From contig NZ_JAJQVM010000027.1 in assembly GCF_021234875.1 (NCBI RefSeq), positions 1 through 64,000 on the forward strand: DNA of 64,000 nt. Direction: 5' to 3'. Of this stretch, positions 36,621 through 46,219 are shown piece after piece. Numbering within the stretch: the first letter of the stretch is position 1; the number at the start of each line of letters is the position of its first letter. The notes below the pieces were generated by a model that did not search any database, was not told the DNA's origin, and was given only the letters and a program-made list of their open reading frames with translations. A program made the translations under genes and the position numbers. The stretch comes from Marinibactrum halimedae (GTDB lineage: Bacteria; Pseudomonadota; Gammaproteobacteria; Pseudomonadales; Cellvibrionaceae).

Positions 36621-38057
36621 TTAAGCCGTTCTTTCCGTACTTTCAGATACAGCCGTTTTAGAGAGGTTAAGGCGACTATTCGATTCGCTTTCCTGCTCTG
36701 CTTCCATGTCACTCAGCTCAGCGTGTATCTCTACCATTTTGGCATTGGTGAGCTTATAAAAACGCATTGCGACCAAACACAGAATGGAGCAAACGACGGA
36801 AGAAAGGGCAAAAATCAACTGGATACCAAAAAGTGCCTGGGCCGATTGCTGCTCGGCATTGGCTTCATAGTTGTAATAACTCAACAACCACCCCACCAAA
36901 GCGCCTCCAATTGCTAACCCCATTTTAATCAATAAGAGGTGTGCAGAATAACTCATCGCCATCACATTTCGGCTACTACTCAAACGACCATAATCAACGG
37001 TATCTGGCACCATGGAAAACATCAGCGGCACCACTACCATTTGCGACATATTCGCTAAAATAAAGAAGACAAAGGCAAGCTCAATTTGGGTATTGGGCAC
37101 AAAGAAAAGAAGTGCATGAAAAACAATCATTCCAATCAAAGCCCAATTCATGATACTCACTTTGCAATAAAGCTTTGTTAGAAAATTGGTAGATAAAGCG
37201 CCAACTACCGAACCAATCATACCCAATGTCATAAATTGAGAGGTAAGATCTTCACGACCGAAAAAATATTTCATGTAAAAGGGGGCGCCTGCTCCTCTCA
37301 TCGCCACCAATACCAATAAAAAGAACGCAAGTAAGCCTATAATCTGCCATTGTTTATTGCACATTACCGCCCAAAGGTCGCCCATAATATTGGTGCTTTT
37401 TTCCTGAGGTGGAGGGGTAATACGCTCTCGCGTTAAGAAAAAACAGCCAATAAAGCAAGCAACAGCTAAAGTGGCGAGCACTGCCATAGCCAGCTGGTAA
37501 CCACGCTGAACATCTTCTCCTCCCAAAGCACTCACTAAAGGCAAGGTGGCTGATGTCACTAAAGCGCCTCCCACCATTGCCATAGCAAAGCGGTATGACT
37601 GAACCGAAGCACGCTCAGTACTATCACCTGTAATGACGCCGCCCAATGCAGAGTATGGAATATTGACTGCAGTGTATGCCGTCATGAGTAACGCATAGGT
37701 CACATAGGCATAAACCACCTTAGAATTCTCAGCCAAATCCGGTGTGGTAAAAGCAAATACGGCAAGAATTCCGTATGGAATTGAAGTGTAAATCAAATAA
37801 GGGCGGTAACGCCCCCAGCGGGTCTTCGTTCGGTCTGCCATCCCACCCATTAACGGGTCTGTAAAGGCGTCAAAAACACGCACCGCTAACATTAGGGTTC
37901 CCACCGTCGCGGCTGGCAAGCCATACACATCCGTATAAAAGATCACCATAAAATTAATCACGACTTGAAAGACGATATTACTCGCCGTATCCCCCAAGCC
38001 GTAGCCAATTTTCTCAACCACGGTTAACTTCCCGTGATCTGCGCTTGCCTGTGCCAT
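36621..38057 (-). CDS. GPH-family pentoside/oligoside:cation symporter (XynT/XylP-like)
   Basis: The 478-residue protein has 12 hydrophobic helices. GYGLGDTASNIVFQVVINFM and DAFTDPLMGGMADRTKTRWGRYRPYLIY (with the conserved loop DPxMGxxxDRTxTRWGRxRP) mark the glycoside-pentoside-hexuronide family. The C-terminus is a hydrophilic Ser/Glu-rich tail. It would import xylosides or xylo-oligosaccharides with Na+ or H+. It lies 168 bp upstream of the xylosidase gene on the same strand, so the two are probably co-transcribed. Confidence 0.88.
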   Translation of the reverse strand: MAQASADHGKLTVVEKIGYGLGDTASNIVFQVVINFMVIFYTDVYGLPAATVGTLMLAVRVFDAFTDPLMGGMADRTKTRWGRYRPYLIYTSIPYGILAVFAFTTPDLAENSKVVYAYVTYALLMTAYTAVNIPYSALGGVITGDSTERASVQSYRFAMAMVGGALVTSATLPLVSALGGEDVQRGYQLAMAVLATLAVACFIGCFFLTRERITPPPQEKSTNIMGDLWAVMCNKQWQIIGLLAFFLLVLVAMRGAGAPFYMKYFFGREDLTSQFMTLGMIGSVVGALSTNFLTKLYCKVSIMNWALIGMIVFHALLFFVPNTQIELAFVFFILANMSQMVVVPLMFSMVPDTVDYGRLSSSRNVMAMSYSAHLLLIKMGLAIGGALVGWLLSYYNYEANAEQQSAQALFGIQLIFALSSVVCSILCLVAMRFYKLTNAKMVEIHAELSDMEAEQESESNSRLNLSKTAVSESTERTA

Positions 38058-38494
38058 TGAGTTTGCCTCTCTATTTTATTGTTTGAATAACGGATGGCGG
38101 ATGCAGGGCTATTTGATAGTATTCACGAAGCGTATCCAAGAGAAGATCACCACGTCCCTTAGACGAGGAAGACATCCCAATCATACTGCTCCTGCGGTTT
38201 TATCGTTATTGTCCTGTAAACCGTATTCTACTCTTTTTAAACCCCTGGCTTTAACGCTCATTTTTCACTTCGCGTTTCTCGCTACAGAGGTCTGTCAGTG
38301 CTGAGCCTCTCTCTGAAGGGCTAGCGTGCCTCTCTTTATTTTTTAGTGTCTATATTCTTTTATTCTGTGTTTTGGGCCAGATTAACGACTTGTTTTGTAT
38401 CTGGTTATTTGTGTACCAAGTTATTATTGATGGGCTGTATATTAATAGGTCATTTATTCTTAGATTACTCATTTATGGATTATGTCGAGCAGGT
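38058..38494. other. Intergenic region between epimerase and symporter genes
   Basis: No gene and no copy of the LacI-type palindrome were found. A symporter promoter is probably here, because the 437-bp gap is long for an operon. A T-rich stretch follows the epimerase gene end (around 38330-38360). Confidence 0.45.
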
Positions 38495-39604
38495 TTAGTT
38501 TCGCACTCGAAACACCCACTCCACAGAAAACTCGTACTGCTCACCCGGCAATAGCCACGCATTAGGGCTGTCGCAACGATTCGGACCATTTGGGTAACTT
38601 TGAGGCTCGATGCAAAACGCTTCGTATGGGTGAACGTAATAACACTGACCATTAATGGTAACAGGCTTCAAATTATTTCCGCCATAGAACTGCGCACCGG
38701 GTTGATTACTTCGAACGGTTAACTCAATTCCGGATTTCGGACTTGCCACCACCGCATTGGTCGTTAATTCAGTATTTTTAACCGGGTAGCACCAGCAATG
38801 GTCATAGCCTTTTGCACGCTGCAGCTGTGAATCCAAAGACATAAAATGATCAAACTGTTCACCCAAACGGCGCTCACGACGAAAATCCATAGGGGTTTGA
38901 TCTACGGGGGAAGCGTGAGCAAGGGGGATTTGATCAGGTCCGGTGGATAAAAACGTATCAGAAGGCAAGGTGACAAGATGGTCAAAGGTATTTCCAGCTT
39001 TTCTAGCAGATTGATTTGAAATCGGGAAAATACCATCAAGATTAAAATAACTGTGTTGGCTTAAGCCAAAGGGTGTTTTCTGATCGGTATGGGCCGTCAT
39101 CGACAAAGATAGAATACTGTCTTCAGACAGCTGATACTCAGCGGTCACTAACACAGTGCCCGGATACCCTTGATCTCCAGATGGGCTGAGTAATGTCATA
39201 CGCAGATATTGATGATTACTGACACTTTCATCAATCAGCCAAAACTGACTATCAAAACCCAGTGGCCCACCATGCAAATGTTCACCAGTTTCATCTGTAG
39301 CGAGCTGAAGATCTATTTCTTGACATCGGACACGACCCGCTTGAATTCGGTTAGCATAACGACCAACGGTCGCGCCCAAGTAAAAAGGGTCATGTAGGTA
39401 GGCATTAGGATCACTGTAGCCTAAGACGATATTGCGCCTTTCACCGTGGCGATCTGGCACACACAACTCAACCATTCTTGCGCCGTAATTTAAGAAGCTC
39501 ACCCGCATTCCCGACGCATTACTAAGAGTATGAGTGTGAAGCTCATGGTGTAACGACACCGCCGTTCTTGATTTCAGCTTCTGTATCATAGCGAATCGAT
39601 CCAT
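38495..39604 (-). CDS. Aldose 1-epimerase (mutarotase, GalM family)
   Basis: From the ATG at 39604 the protein has 369 residues; another ATG 5 codons later fits the family start better, and a TTG reading to 39658 is unlikely. VGRYANRIQAGR with the upstream FYLGAT, HLHGGPLGFDSQFW, TPFGLSQHSYFNLDG (catalytic His) and YEAFCIEPQSYPNGPN (catalytic Glu) are conserved GalM motifs. It interconverts alpha and beta anomers of xylose or other aldoses released by the xylosidase. It faces the divergent lacI-type gene, with a perfect operator in the shared intergenic region. Confidence 0.88.
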   Translation of the reverse strand: MDRFAMIQKLKSRTAVSLHHELHTHTLSNASGMRVSFLNYGARMVELCVPDRHGERRNIVLGYSDPNAYLHDPFYLGATVGRYANRIQAGRVRCQEIDLQLATDETGEHLHGGPLGFDSQFWLIDESVSNHQYLRMTLLSPSGDQGYPGTVLVTAEYQLSEDSILSLSMTAHTDQKTPFGLSQHSYFNLDGIFPISNQSARKAGNTFDHLVTLPSDTFLSTGPDQIPLAHASPVDQTPMDFRRERRLGEQFDHFMSLDSQLQRAKGYDHCWCYPVKNTELTTNAVVASPKSGIELTVRSNQPGAQFYGGNNLKPVTINGQCYYVHPYEAFCIEPQSYPNGPNRCDSPNAWLLPGEQYEFSVEWVFRVRN

Positions 39605-39734
39605 TACCCAAGTGGGTACATACACTGGCCTTTTTCTATACAACTTTCTACTCGACAAAGGACACAGGTTAAGTGGACATTGTCATTTTCATATTTTTGT
39701 ACTAACTGGAAAGACTAACTCTAACACCACCCTA

Positions 39735-39748
39735 TGTAAACGATTACA
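39735..39748. promoter_or_regulatory. LacI-family operator in the divergent epimerase/regulator region
   Basis: TGTAAACGATTACA is a near-perfect 14-bp palindrome (only the two A/T positions flanking CG differ in symmetry) with the CG centre of LacI-family sites. It is about 130 bp from the epimerase start and 183 bp from the regulator start. The same site, with one mismatch, lies upstream of the glycanase at 3613. Confidence 0.75.
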
Positions 39749-39930
39749 TATCGCAATACCCTTCCCTTTTCTCACTTTCCATTTAGACTGCTCCTCATAA
39801 ATCGCATTACAGCATGAAAGAAATCACAACCTTTTCTTCAAATATGTATCAAAATTGGCTGTTTTTCCCCTAAAAAATGAAAAATATCCACCTAAACTGA
39901 TAACAAATAAATCATCATAACAAACATACT

Positions 39931-40953
39931 ATGGTCTCTATCAAAGAAGTGGCTCAGCTAGCGGGTGTTTCCACAGCAACCGTTTCGCGCTTTATCAACA
40001 ACCCTGATCAAGTTAAACAACACACTCGTGAACGCGTACAAAAAGCAATCAGTGAAACAGGCTATGCACCCAACACGCTTGCCAGGAATTTCAGGCGTGG
40101 CAAGACTCATATCGTAGTGGTGGTATTGCCCTCGGTAGGAGATCCATTTTTTGAAGGGATCATGGAGGGAATTTGGCGCGTTGCCAGGGAGCAAGGCTAC
40201 AGTATTCTAGTGCGGGAGACCTTGTTTAATACGGTGGATTTCGACGAATTCACCCATATGATCTTCTCAAAGCAGGCCGATGGTATCATTCTGCTAGCAA
40301 GTCCAAGTCCCTTCCGAGAAGGGGTATCCATTGATGACGAGCGCAAGCAACCACCGATCATTCTCAGTTGTGAAAACGTCACACCAGAACTCAAGAACTT
40401 CCCTAGTGTGCGCATCGACAACGTTGCTGCAGCAACAGAGGCTACCACTTATTTAATCAGCCTAGGGCACAAACGCATCGCCTTTATGTTTGGTAAATCG
40501 TCTTCGACATTAACGGCTGACCGAGAAACCGGTTACCGCAAAGCCATGAAAAAAGCCAAACTTCCCATCGATGATACCTGGGTCAGTGAAGGCGGGTTGA
40601 CCTTAGAGGGCGCTCGTCGAGCCGTACGCAAGCTCATTAACTCTAGTGCCCCTCCCACAGCCATTTTTTGCGCGAATGATGAAATGGCCATTGGCGCTAT
40701 CCACGAAATCAAAGCTGCTGGTCTCTCAGTTCCCGAAGACATCTCGGTTGTTGGCTTTGATGATATCCGGTATGCCGAAGTGGTCGATCCACCTCTGACC
40801 ACCATCGCTCAGCCTGCTGAAGAAATCGGGGAACGAACGATGTACCGCCTTTGCAAGGCTATTGATGGCAGTGACATTGGCCTTGGCGCTGAAACCGTGC
40901 CGCACAAACTAATTGTGCGGCGCTCAACGGCAAAGCCCCCGCAGAGCTCATAA
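39931..40953 (+). CDS. LacI-family transcriptional regulator of the xylose/xylan locus
   Basis: The 340-residue protein starts with the LacI helix-turn-helix (VSIKEVAQLAGVSTATVSRF) and hinge helix (PNTLARNFRRGKTH). A periplasmic-binding-protein-like sensor follows, with FCANDEMAIGAIHEIKAAGLSVPEDISVVGFDD and DPPLTTIAQP. It is divergent from the epimerase gene and close to xylosidase and symporter genes, so xylose or a xylo-oligosaccharide is the probable inducer. The palindrome at 39735 is its likely operator and autoregulatory site. The effector is inferred, not seen. Confidence 0.9.
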   Translation: MVSIKEVAQLAGVSTATVSRFINNPDQVKQHTRERVQKAISETGYAPNTLARNFRRGKTHIVVVVLPSVGDPFFEGIMEGIWRVAREQGYSILVRETLFNTVDFDEFTHMIFSKQADGIILLASPSPFREGVSIDDERKQPPIILSCENVTPELKNFPSVRIDNVAAATEATTYLISLGHKRIAFMFGKSSSTLTADRETGYRKAMKKAKLPIDDTWVSEGGLTLEGARRAVRKLINSSAPPTAIFCANDEMAIGAIHEIKAAGLSVPEDISVVGFDDIRYAEVVDPPLTTIAQPAEEIGERTMYRLCKAIDGSDIGLGAETVPHKLIVRRSTAKPPQSS

Positions 40954-41112
40954 TCTAAACGCCAAATCAAAACTGTTCATATAATTATAACAATTACATT
41001 TTTGTTATAATCACCCCACTATACCTCTAAAAACTCTCTAGCCACGTCACCTTAAGCTAGACTGACGTGGCATACAGATGAGACCAAACATTCGGGTATT
41101 ATGGAGCCCCAC

Positions 41113-41853
41113 ATGCTAAAACACACTCTATTAACGACTCTATTAACGACTTTTGTCATTGCTGTTGCTGCGCCAATCTCTGCACAAGATACCGAAGAAG
41201 AGCCTCAAGAAAAGTCCTGGTCCGGAAAAGGTGAAGCCGGAATGGTGATTGTAGAAGGGAACTCGGAATCCGAAGTTATTAATGCAGCGCTGGAGTTTAG
41301 CCGCAAAAAAGGGGGTTGGGAGCACATTGCGAGAATATCGGCCATCAGTGCCGAAAACGATGGCGAAAAAGACGCCGAGTCTTACCTTGCTGAGTGGACT
41401 ACCAAGGCAGACTTTAACGCTCGATCATTCGGATACGGCGAGACACGCTATTTCGAAGACCGCTTCGACTCCTATGAAGGTATCGTTTCTATTGGTCTCG
41501 GTGCAGGTTATCGTGTGGTCATGCGTGATCACGTTAACTGGGAATTAAGCGCTGGTGTGGGTTACCGTTCAACCGAATTTGAAGAAACGGGTGAAGATCA
41601 AAGTGGCACAACGTTTCTTGCCAACTCGCTGTATACACATCAATTAACGGAAACCACGTTTTTCAGCAACGATACACGTGTTGAATCATCTTCTGACAAC
41701 ACGTTTGTACAAAACATCTTAGGTTTAAGCGTTACGATTAATTCACAGTTGGCCATGAAATTTGGGTATGAAACCCGATATAATTCAGAAGCCGCTGATG
41801 AAGATGAAAACACGGACACCATTACGTCTGTAAATCTTGTGTACAATTTTTAA
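41113..41853 (+). CDS. DUF481/YdiY-type outer-membrane beta-barrel protein
   Basis: The ATG at 41113, with GGAG 7 bases upstream, gives a 246-residue precursor with the signal peptide MLKHTLLTTLLTTFVIAVAA (cleavage near ISAQD). The rest is a chain of amphipathic strands with Gly and aromatic residues: SWSGKGEAGMVIVEGNSESEVINAAL, FGYGETRYFEDRFDSYEGIVSIGLGAGYRVV, ending SVNLVYNF with the terminal Phe that BAM recognises. These match DUF481 (salt-induced YdiY) proteins. Function is unknown; it is likely a small outer-membrane barrel. A 9-bp hairpin (41865-41891) lies just after the stop. Confidence 0.82.
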   Translation: MLKHTLLTTLLTTFVIAVAAPISAQDTEEEPQEKSWSGKGEAGMVIVEGNSESEVINAALEFSRKKGGWEHIARISAISAENDGEKDAESYLAEWTTKADFNARSFGYGETRYFEDRFDSYEGIVSIGLGAGYRVVMRDHVNWELSAGVGYRSTEFEETGEDQSGTTFLANSLYTHQLTETTFFSNDTRVESSSDNTFVQNILGLSVTINSQLAMKFGYETRYNSEAADEDENTDTITSVNLVYNF

Positions 41854-41864
41854 CTTCTCATAAA

Positions 41865-41891
41865 GTCACCGTACTATTTCGATACGGTGAC
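41865..41891 (+). terminator. Hairpin after the DUF481 gene
   Basis: GTCACCGTA and TACGGTGAC form a perfect 9-bp stem with a 9-base loop, 12 bases beyond the stop. The following CAAAATG lacks a T-run, so termination may be inefficient. Confidence 0.55.
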
Positions 41892-41938
41892 AAAATGCCC
41901 TTAAAACACAAACACCTCTTGCAAAATACCGGAAACGG

Positions 41939-42289
41939 ATGATCAATTCTCACCCTCATTCACACAAGAAAAGCGAGCCTCCAACTGAACCAATAAGCAA
42001 AGAGGAGGCGCTTTATCTTGCCCTGAGTAAAATCCCCAAGGGAAAAGTCATCACATACGGTGATCTCGCCACCCTAGCAGGCCGTCCAGGTGCTGCTCGC
42101 TGGGCAGGCACTATGTTAAAAAGGCTTCCTAAAGATACAACACTACCATGGCATCGCGTTATCAACAGCCATGGAACACTTTCTCTTCGAGAGTATACCC
42201 ATCGTATTGAATTACAACGAGCAAGACTGCAAGAAGAAGGTATTCTCTTCAAGGGCGATAAAATTCCTTTGTCTATTTACCGCTGGTAA
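41939..42289 (+). CDS. atl: Alkyltransferase-like protein (Atl/YbaZ, MGMT C-terminal fold)
   Basis: The 116-residue protein is the DNA-binding domain of O6-alkylguanine transferases: EALYLALSKIPKGKVITYGDLATLAGRPGAARWAG (helix-turn-helix and Arg finger). The active-site PCHRV is replaced by PWHRVI (Trp71), the hallmark of Atl proteins. These cannot remove the alkyl group; they bind O6-alkylguanine and hand it to nucleotide excision repair. The first 18 residues are disordered and His/Ser-rich. Confidence 0.88.
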   Translation: MINSHPHSHKKSEPPTEPISKEEALYLALSKIPKGKVITYGDLATLAGRPGAARWAGTMLKRLPKDTTLPWHRVINSHGTLSLREYTHRIELQRARLQEEGILFKGDKIPLSIYRW

Positions 42290-42502
42290 CGCGTAGTGTT
42301 CATCGGTCGTTGATGACTTACATTAATAAAAATTTCCAAAAACCTTCCTAAGATGTGACATGCCTCTTACGGCAATATCGACCTAATCACTGGATGAAAA
42401 AGAACGCACGTCATAACGTATAACGTTCATCAACATTGCACAGACGTTTATGCCTTATAAAAAATAAAGCGCCTGTATTTATAAAAAAACCAGTGACTCC
42501 CT

Positions 42503-43150
42503 ATGCCAACGCTTCCTATTCTTCAACGCACTCTTTCCTTATACCGCCACTCATTTTCAATCTTGCTGATCAGTGGAATAAGTGTATTTGCACCTTTGTT
42601 TTGCCATGCAGAGAATGCGTCCTCAGCACAGCCCCATATAACAGACTCTCCCACAACGCAGTCTTCTATCAATTACACTTACGATCCGTTAGCAAACCCA
42701 AGGGAAGATTTAAAAAGCGCTCTGCACCACGCTCAAAAGAAAAATACATTAGTGTTATTAATATTTGGGGCCGAATGGTGTGGAGACTGCCGCAGTCTTA
42801 ACCGAAAAATGACAGAGTCACCCTTGGCAGACACTCTTTCCAAAAATTTTGAAATCGTACATATAGACATAGGAGAGTGGAATAAAAACCTAGATTTTGC
42901 CAAACAATTTGGCAACCCTATTGCCGGAGGCATCCCATCCATAGCCATCATCGACAATAATAACGAAGTGAAATTTGTAGCAGAAGGCGGCACTTTTGCG
43001 AATGCACGACGCTCTCAAACCACCTCCATCAACCAATGGTTTGAAAACGCCATCACCAATATTAACACCAATGCCCCTGTATCAAATAAAATTAAAAACG
43101 AAGGCATTATTGAGGGGATAATAAAACGAATTAGCGCTTTAATCAGCTAA
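42503..43150 (+). CDS. Exported thioredoxin-like protein
   Basis: The 215-residue precursor has a hydrophobic signal segment (about 17-36, HSFSILLISGISVFAPLFC followed by HAEN). The thioredoxin fold spans about 65-185 with the redox site WCGDC (Cys93 and Cys96) after LVLLIFGAE, and the cis-Pro loop GGIPSIAIID. WCGDC rather than WCGPC is typical of the thioredoxin_7/DUF953-like exported group. The Cys just before HAEN could be a lipobox-like residue, but no standard lipobox is present. It likely acts as a periplasmic thiol-disulfide enzyme; partners are unknown. No ribosome-binding site is evident. Confidence 0.78.
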   Translation: MPTLPILQRTLSLYRHSFSILLISGISVFAPLFCHAENASSAQPHITDSPTTQSSINYTYDPLANPREDLKSALHHAQKKNTLVLLIFGAEWCGDCRSLNRKMTESPLADTLSKNFEIVHIDIGEWNKNLDFAKQFGNPIAGGIPSIAIIDNNNEVKFVAEGGTFANARRSQTTSINQWFENAITNINTNAPVSNKIKNEGIIEGIIKRISALIS

Positions 43151-43188
43151 GCTTTTAAAAGGAAAATCACAATAATTGGCCTCTCCTA

Positions 43189-44559
43189 TTAAACAACGTC
43201 TTTGTGGTTTTCCTTCTGAAAAAGATAATATGCTTTTTCCGTTTTCATAAGATACGCTGACATCAAAATAGCGGGAATACCAATCACTGCAGCATATAGA
43301 AAAAACGGCACGAACCCTAAAGAATCCACCACAACTCCGCCAAATCCACTCAAAAATTTTCCAGGCAATGTCATTAGAGAGCTGAATAGCGCATATTGTG
43401 TGGCGGTATAATGGCGATTGGTAAGGCCTGCAAGATAAGCGATAAAACACGCATTCGCAAGGCCACCACTGAGATTGTCCGCACTGATCACGATCGTCAA
43501 CCACAATAAACTTGGACCAGTATAAGCCAAATACGCGAATAAGATATTGGTTGCCACAACCATAATGGCAGCAATAAACAACGGGCGAAACACGCCAATT
43601 TTCGCAACAACAATTCCGGCAACAAACGTTCCAAACATTGTCATACCAAAACCGTATATTTTACCCACTGTCGCAATTTCACTTTTTGTAAAACCGACAT
43701 CTAAGTAAAAAGGATTTGCCATAATCCCCATAGTAATATCACTGAGCCGAAAGACACCAATAAATATCAAGATGAAAATAGCCCAAGTACCGTTACGCTG
43801 AAAAAAGTCCAGAAACGGACAAATCACAGCATCTCCAAACCAGACCTTAAAGCGTTGCCACCGATGCATCTCCTGCTCTTCAACTGTAAGATTGAAACGC
43901 TTTTCCAGTAACCGGTGAGCGGCATCTTCTTCTGTCGCCCTCATTTTTAACGGCTCTTTAATCACTAAAACCGTTACCACCCCAACTCCCATAAAAAGAG
44001 CCATTGACAAATAGGCTATTGACCAAGAAAACCAATCCGCAATAAAAAAAGCGCCAGCACCCGCAACTAACATTGCTAATCGATAACCAAATACATAAGT
44101 CGCCGACATGGCAGCTTGTAGGTCCACTGTTGCCGCCTCTACACGATAAGCATCAATGGATAAATCCTGTGTTGCTGAAGAGAAGGCCACCGCTAATGCC
44201 AATAGAGCAATCAACATCAAATCACTCTCAGGATTTGCCTGGCTCATTAACGCCAAACTAACAGCAATAAACAGTTGCGCCACCAGTATCCAACTTCTAC
44301 GGCGACCCAAAAACGTACCCAAAAAAGGAATATGAAGCCTATCAACAATGGGAGACCAAAAGACTTTTACAGAATACGTGATACCCACCCAAGCAAAAAA
44401 ACCAATGGCCGTTTTGCTGACACCATAATCACTCAACCACGCCGTTAATGTAGAAAACACCAACAATAGCGGCAATCCCGCTGAGAACCCCAAAAACCAC
44501 ATTACCAATACTTTACGATGCCAATAAACTTTTAATGCTTGTATCCAATTTGAGGTCAT
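43189..44559 (-). CDS. ampG: Muropeptide transporter AmpG
   Basis: The 456-residue MFS permease has 12 or more helices. KVLVMWFLGFSAGLPLLLVFSTLTAWL at the N-terminus, WSPIVDRLHIPFLGTFLGRRRSW and SATQDLSIDAYRVE are characteristic of AmpG. It imports GlcNAc-anhydroMurNAc peptides released by wall turnover. It lies in the same stretch, and on the same strand, as yajQ, ampE and ampD, so the locus is devoted to muropeptide recycling and beta-lactamase-type signalling. Confidence 0.92.
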   Translation of the reverse strand: MTSNWIQALKVYWHRKVLVMWFLGFSAGLPLLLVFSTLTAWLSDYGVSKTAIGFFAWVGITYSVKVFWSPIVDRLHIPFLGTFLGRRRSWILVAQLFIAVSLALMSQANPESDLMLIALLALAVAFSSATQDLSIDAYRVEAATVDLQAAMSATYVFGYRLAMLVAGAGAFFIADWFSWSIAYLSMALFMGVGVVTVLVIKEPLKMRATEEDAAHRLLEKRFNLTVEEQEMHRWQRFKVWFGDAVICPFLDFFQRNGTWAIFILIFIGVFRLSDITMGIMANPFYLDVGFTKSEIATVGKIYGFGMTMFGTFVAGIVVAKIGVFRPLFIAAIMVVATNILFAYLAYTGPSLLWLTIVISADNLSGGLANACFIAYLAGLTNRHYTATQYALFSSLMTLPGKFLSGFGGVVVDSLGFVPFFLYAAVIGIPAILMSAYLMKTEKAYYLFQKENHKDVV

Positions 44560-44702
44560 ACTTCAGTTTTACCTTTAAATTTACAATAGGCTGTATTAGA
44601 CACCAAAGGTCAATAAATGCTTCAAGAGCATAGAAATAGAATTGGGAGCCCAACGGCTAGAAATAACACGTCATACAGAAAAGCGGCCGTGATTTAGGAG
44701 GA

Positions 44703-44741
44703 AGTGAAAGCGGATACGTATGTTGACTGTCCGCTTTCACT
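44703..44741 (-). terminator. Perfect 12-bp hairpin after yajQ
   Basis: AGTGAAAGCGGA and TCCGCTTTCACT form a perfect 12-bp stem with a 15-base loop, 16 bases beyond the yajQ stop. No T-run follows, so it may stabilise the 3' end or act as a partial terminator before ampG. Confidence 0.55.
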
Positions 44742-44756
44742 GAGAAGGAAAGAGTA

Positions 44757-45239
44757 TTAGTCTCGAAAATTCGTATATTGCAATGGCATATCCACCTCTG
44801 ATTCCCTGAGCATAGAAATCACCGCCTGCAATTCATCACGCTTTTTACCAGTAACCCTTACCTGATCACCTTGAATTTGAGATTGCACTTTGATTTTCAT
44901 ATCTTTAATCATTTTGACAATTTTCTTTGCCAAATCCGATTCCAACCCGGTTCGAACTTCCACTATCAACTTAGACTGCTTCCCAGTTTGATGGATGTCT
45001 CCTACCTCCAAGCAACGAATATCGATAGAGTTCTTATGCAATGTGGACTTTAAAATATCCAACATTTGCTCTACTTGAAATTCAGCATCCGCCGTAATAC
45101 TCACGGTGTATTCGCTTCGCTCAAATGAGGCATCCACACCTTTAAAATCAAAACGATTTGTTACTACACGGTTGGCTTGGTCAACCGAGTTGGTCAACAC
45201 ATGTTTGTCTACTTCAGAAACCACATCAAAAGACGGCAT
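44757..45239 (-). CDS. yajQ: YajQ-family nucleotide/c-di-GMP-binding protein
   Basis: The start at 45239 gives MPSFDVVSEVDKHVLTNSVD, the conserved family N-terminus; an upstream frame to 45263 adds 8 residues. The 160-residue protein contains TNRFDFKGVDASFERSEYTVSI and KIVKMIKDMKIKVQSQIQGDQVRVTGKKRDELQAVI. Its two RNP-like domains bind nucleotides, and homologues in Xanthomonas and Pseudomonas bind c-di-GMP and act with a LysR-type regulator. No such regulator is in the window. It lies between ampG and ampE on the same strand. Confidence 0.94.
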   Translation of the reverse strand: MPSFDVVSEVDKHVLTNSVDQANRVVTNRFDFKGVDASFERSEYTVSITADAEFQVEQMLDILKSTLHKNSIDIRCLEVGDIHQTGKQSKLIVEVRTGLESDLAKKIVKMIKDMKIKVQSQIQGDQVRVTGKKRDELQAVISMLRESEVDMPLQYTNFRD

Positions 45240-45301
45240 AGTTTGAATTACCCACTCACTCAACAGTCAATCTAACAAAAAATATTCTTTATGCTCTTTA
45301 T

Positions 45302-46153
45302 CTACCAAAAGACCGTTGCCACCGCAACAAAACATAACCACAACACTAATGTTCTTGCAAAGAGCCTCTCAAGCTCTCTCAATTCATGCTCACCGCATCG
45401 AGGGTTCTCAATATCCTCTTGAGTCACACTAAGCGCGCTTTCTACAAACATCAGCAACATGTGTTCTGTACTGGTTTTTACACAGGTAAGATGAGAGCGG
45501 AAACGAGTAAAACAGCTAACAAAATTACCCGTAAGAGCGAAACTGAGGCCAAGAGCCCTGACTGCCGGCCACTCCATTAACCACATTAATCTCGCAATAC
45601 TTTCATATTCAATAGGGTCTTCCGTTTCTTCTCGGTACAAGCTTGCCAAACGATACACCAATGCACCACTAAGCCCTAAAATCAAATACCAAAATAAAAC
45701 CGCGAACATACGCTCAAAGCCAAGATACGCAAGCGCTTTTACCATTCTATGATGAAGCTCAGCCCAATCACCGTCATCAATTTCTGATAGGTCAACATTG
45801 GCTTTACCCGCTTCATGAACTGCCTGAAGCCAATTCCCCGTACTCCAAGCCACCATGTAACGGCTGCACAACATACTGAAATCACCACGGCCAAGGCAAT
45901 AGGTCAATACTGCCACGCTGAGTAAAAGATGCAGCCAGATGGAAATACTGAAAAAAAGACCTTCTAACAAAAGGAGTAAAATTAAAGGCAAAGCAATCGC
46001 AACGGAGAAATGAGATAAAGGATACAACTTCAACCATTCCACAGCCTTGACTCGGCTTATCCAGTCGAAAAACCAACGATCTCTGTGCAATGGCGCACCG
46101 GAACCCCAAATTTGTACTAAGCCGAGCACCAGTACGATACCGATAAATTGCAT
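45302..46153 (-). CDS. ampE: AmpE, inner-membrane signalling modulator
   Basis: The 283-residue protein has four or so hydrophobic segments (for example SVAIALPLILLLLLEGLFFSI and FAVLFWYLILGLSGALVYRL). LGRGDFSMLCSRYMVAWSTGNW and GKANVDLSEIDDGDWAELHHRMV match AmpE. It begins 66 bp after the ampD stop, forming the usual ampDE pair. AmpE modulates beta-lactamase induction; its biochemical action is not known in detail. Confidence 0.88.
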   Translation of the reverse strand: MQFIGIVLVLGLVQIWGSGAPLHRDRWFFDWISRVKAVEWLKLYPLSHFSVAIALPLILLLLLEGLFFSISIWLHLLLSVAVLTYCLGRGDFSMLCSRYMVAWSTGNWLQAVHEAGKANVDLSEIDDGDWAELHHRMVKALAYLGFERMFAVLFWYLILGLSGALVYRLASLYREETEDPIEYESIARLMWLMEWPAVRALGLSFALTGNFVSCFTRFRSHLTCVKTSTEHMLLMFVESALSVTQEDIENPRCGEHELRELERLFARTLVLWLCFVAVATVFW

Positions 46154-46219
46154 TGAAACACCCTTAGATATATTTATTTGTCAATCAAACTGCAGCCTCA
46201 TGTCACTTTTAGCTGCTTT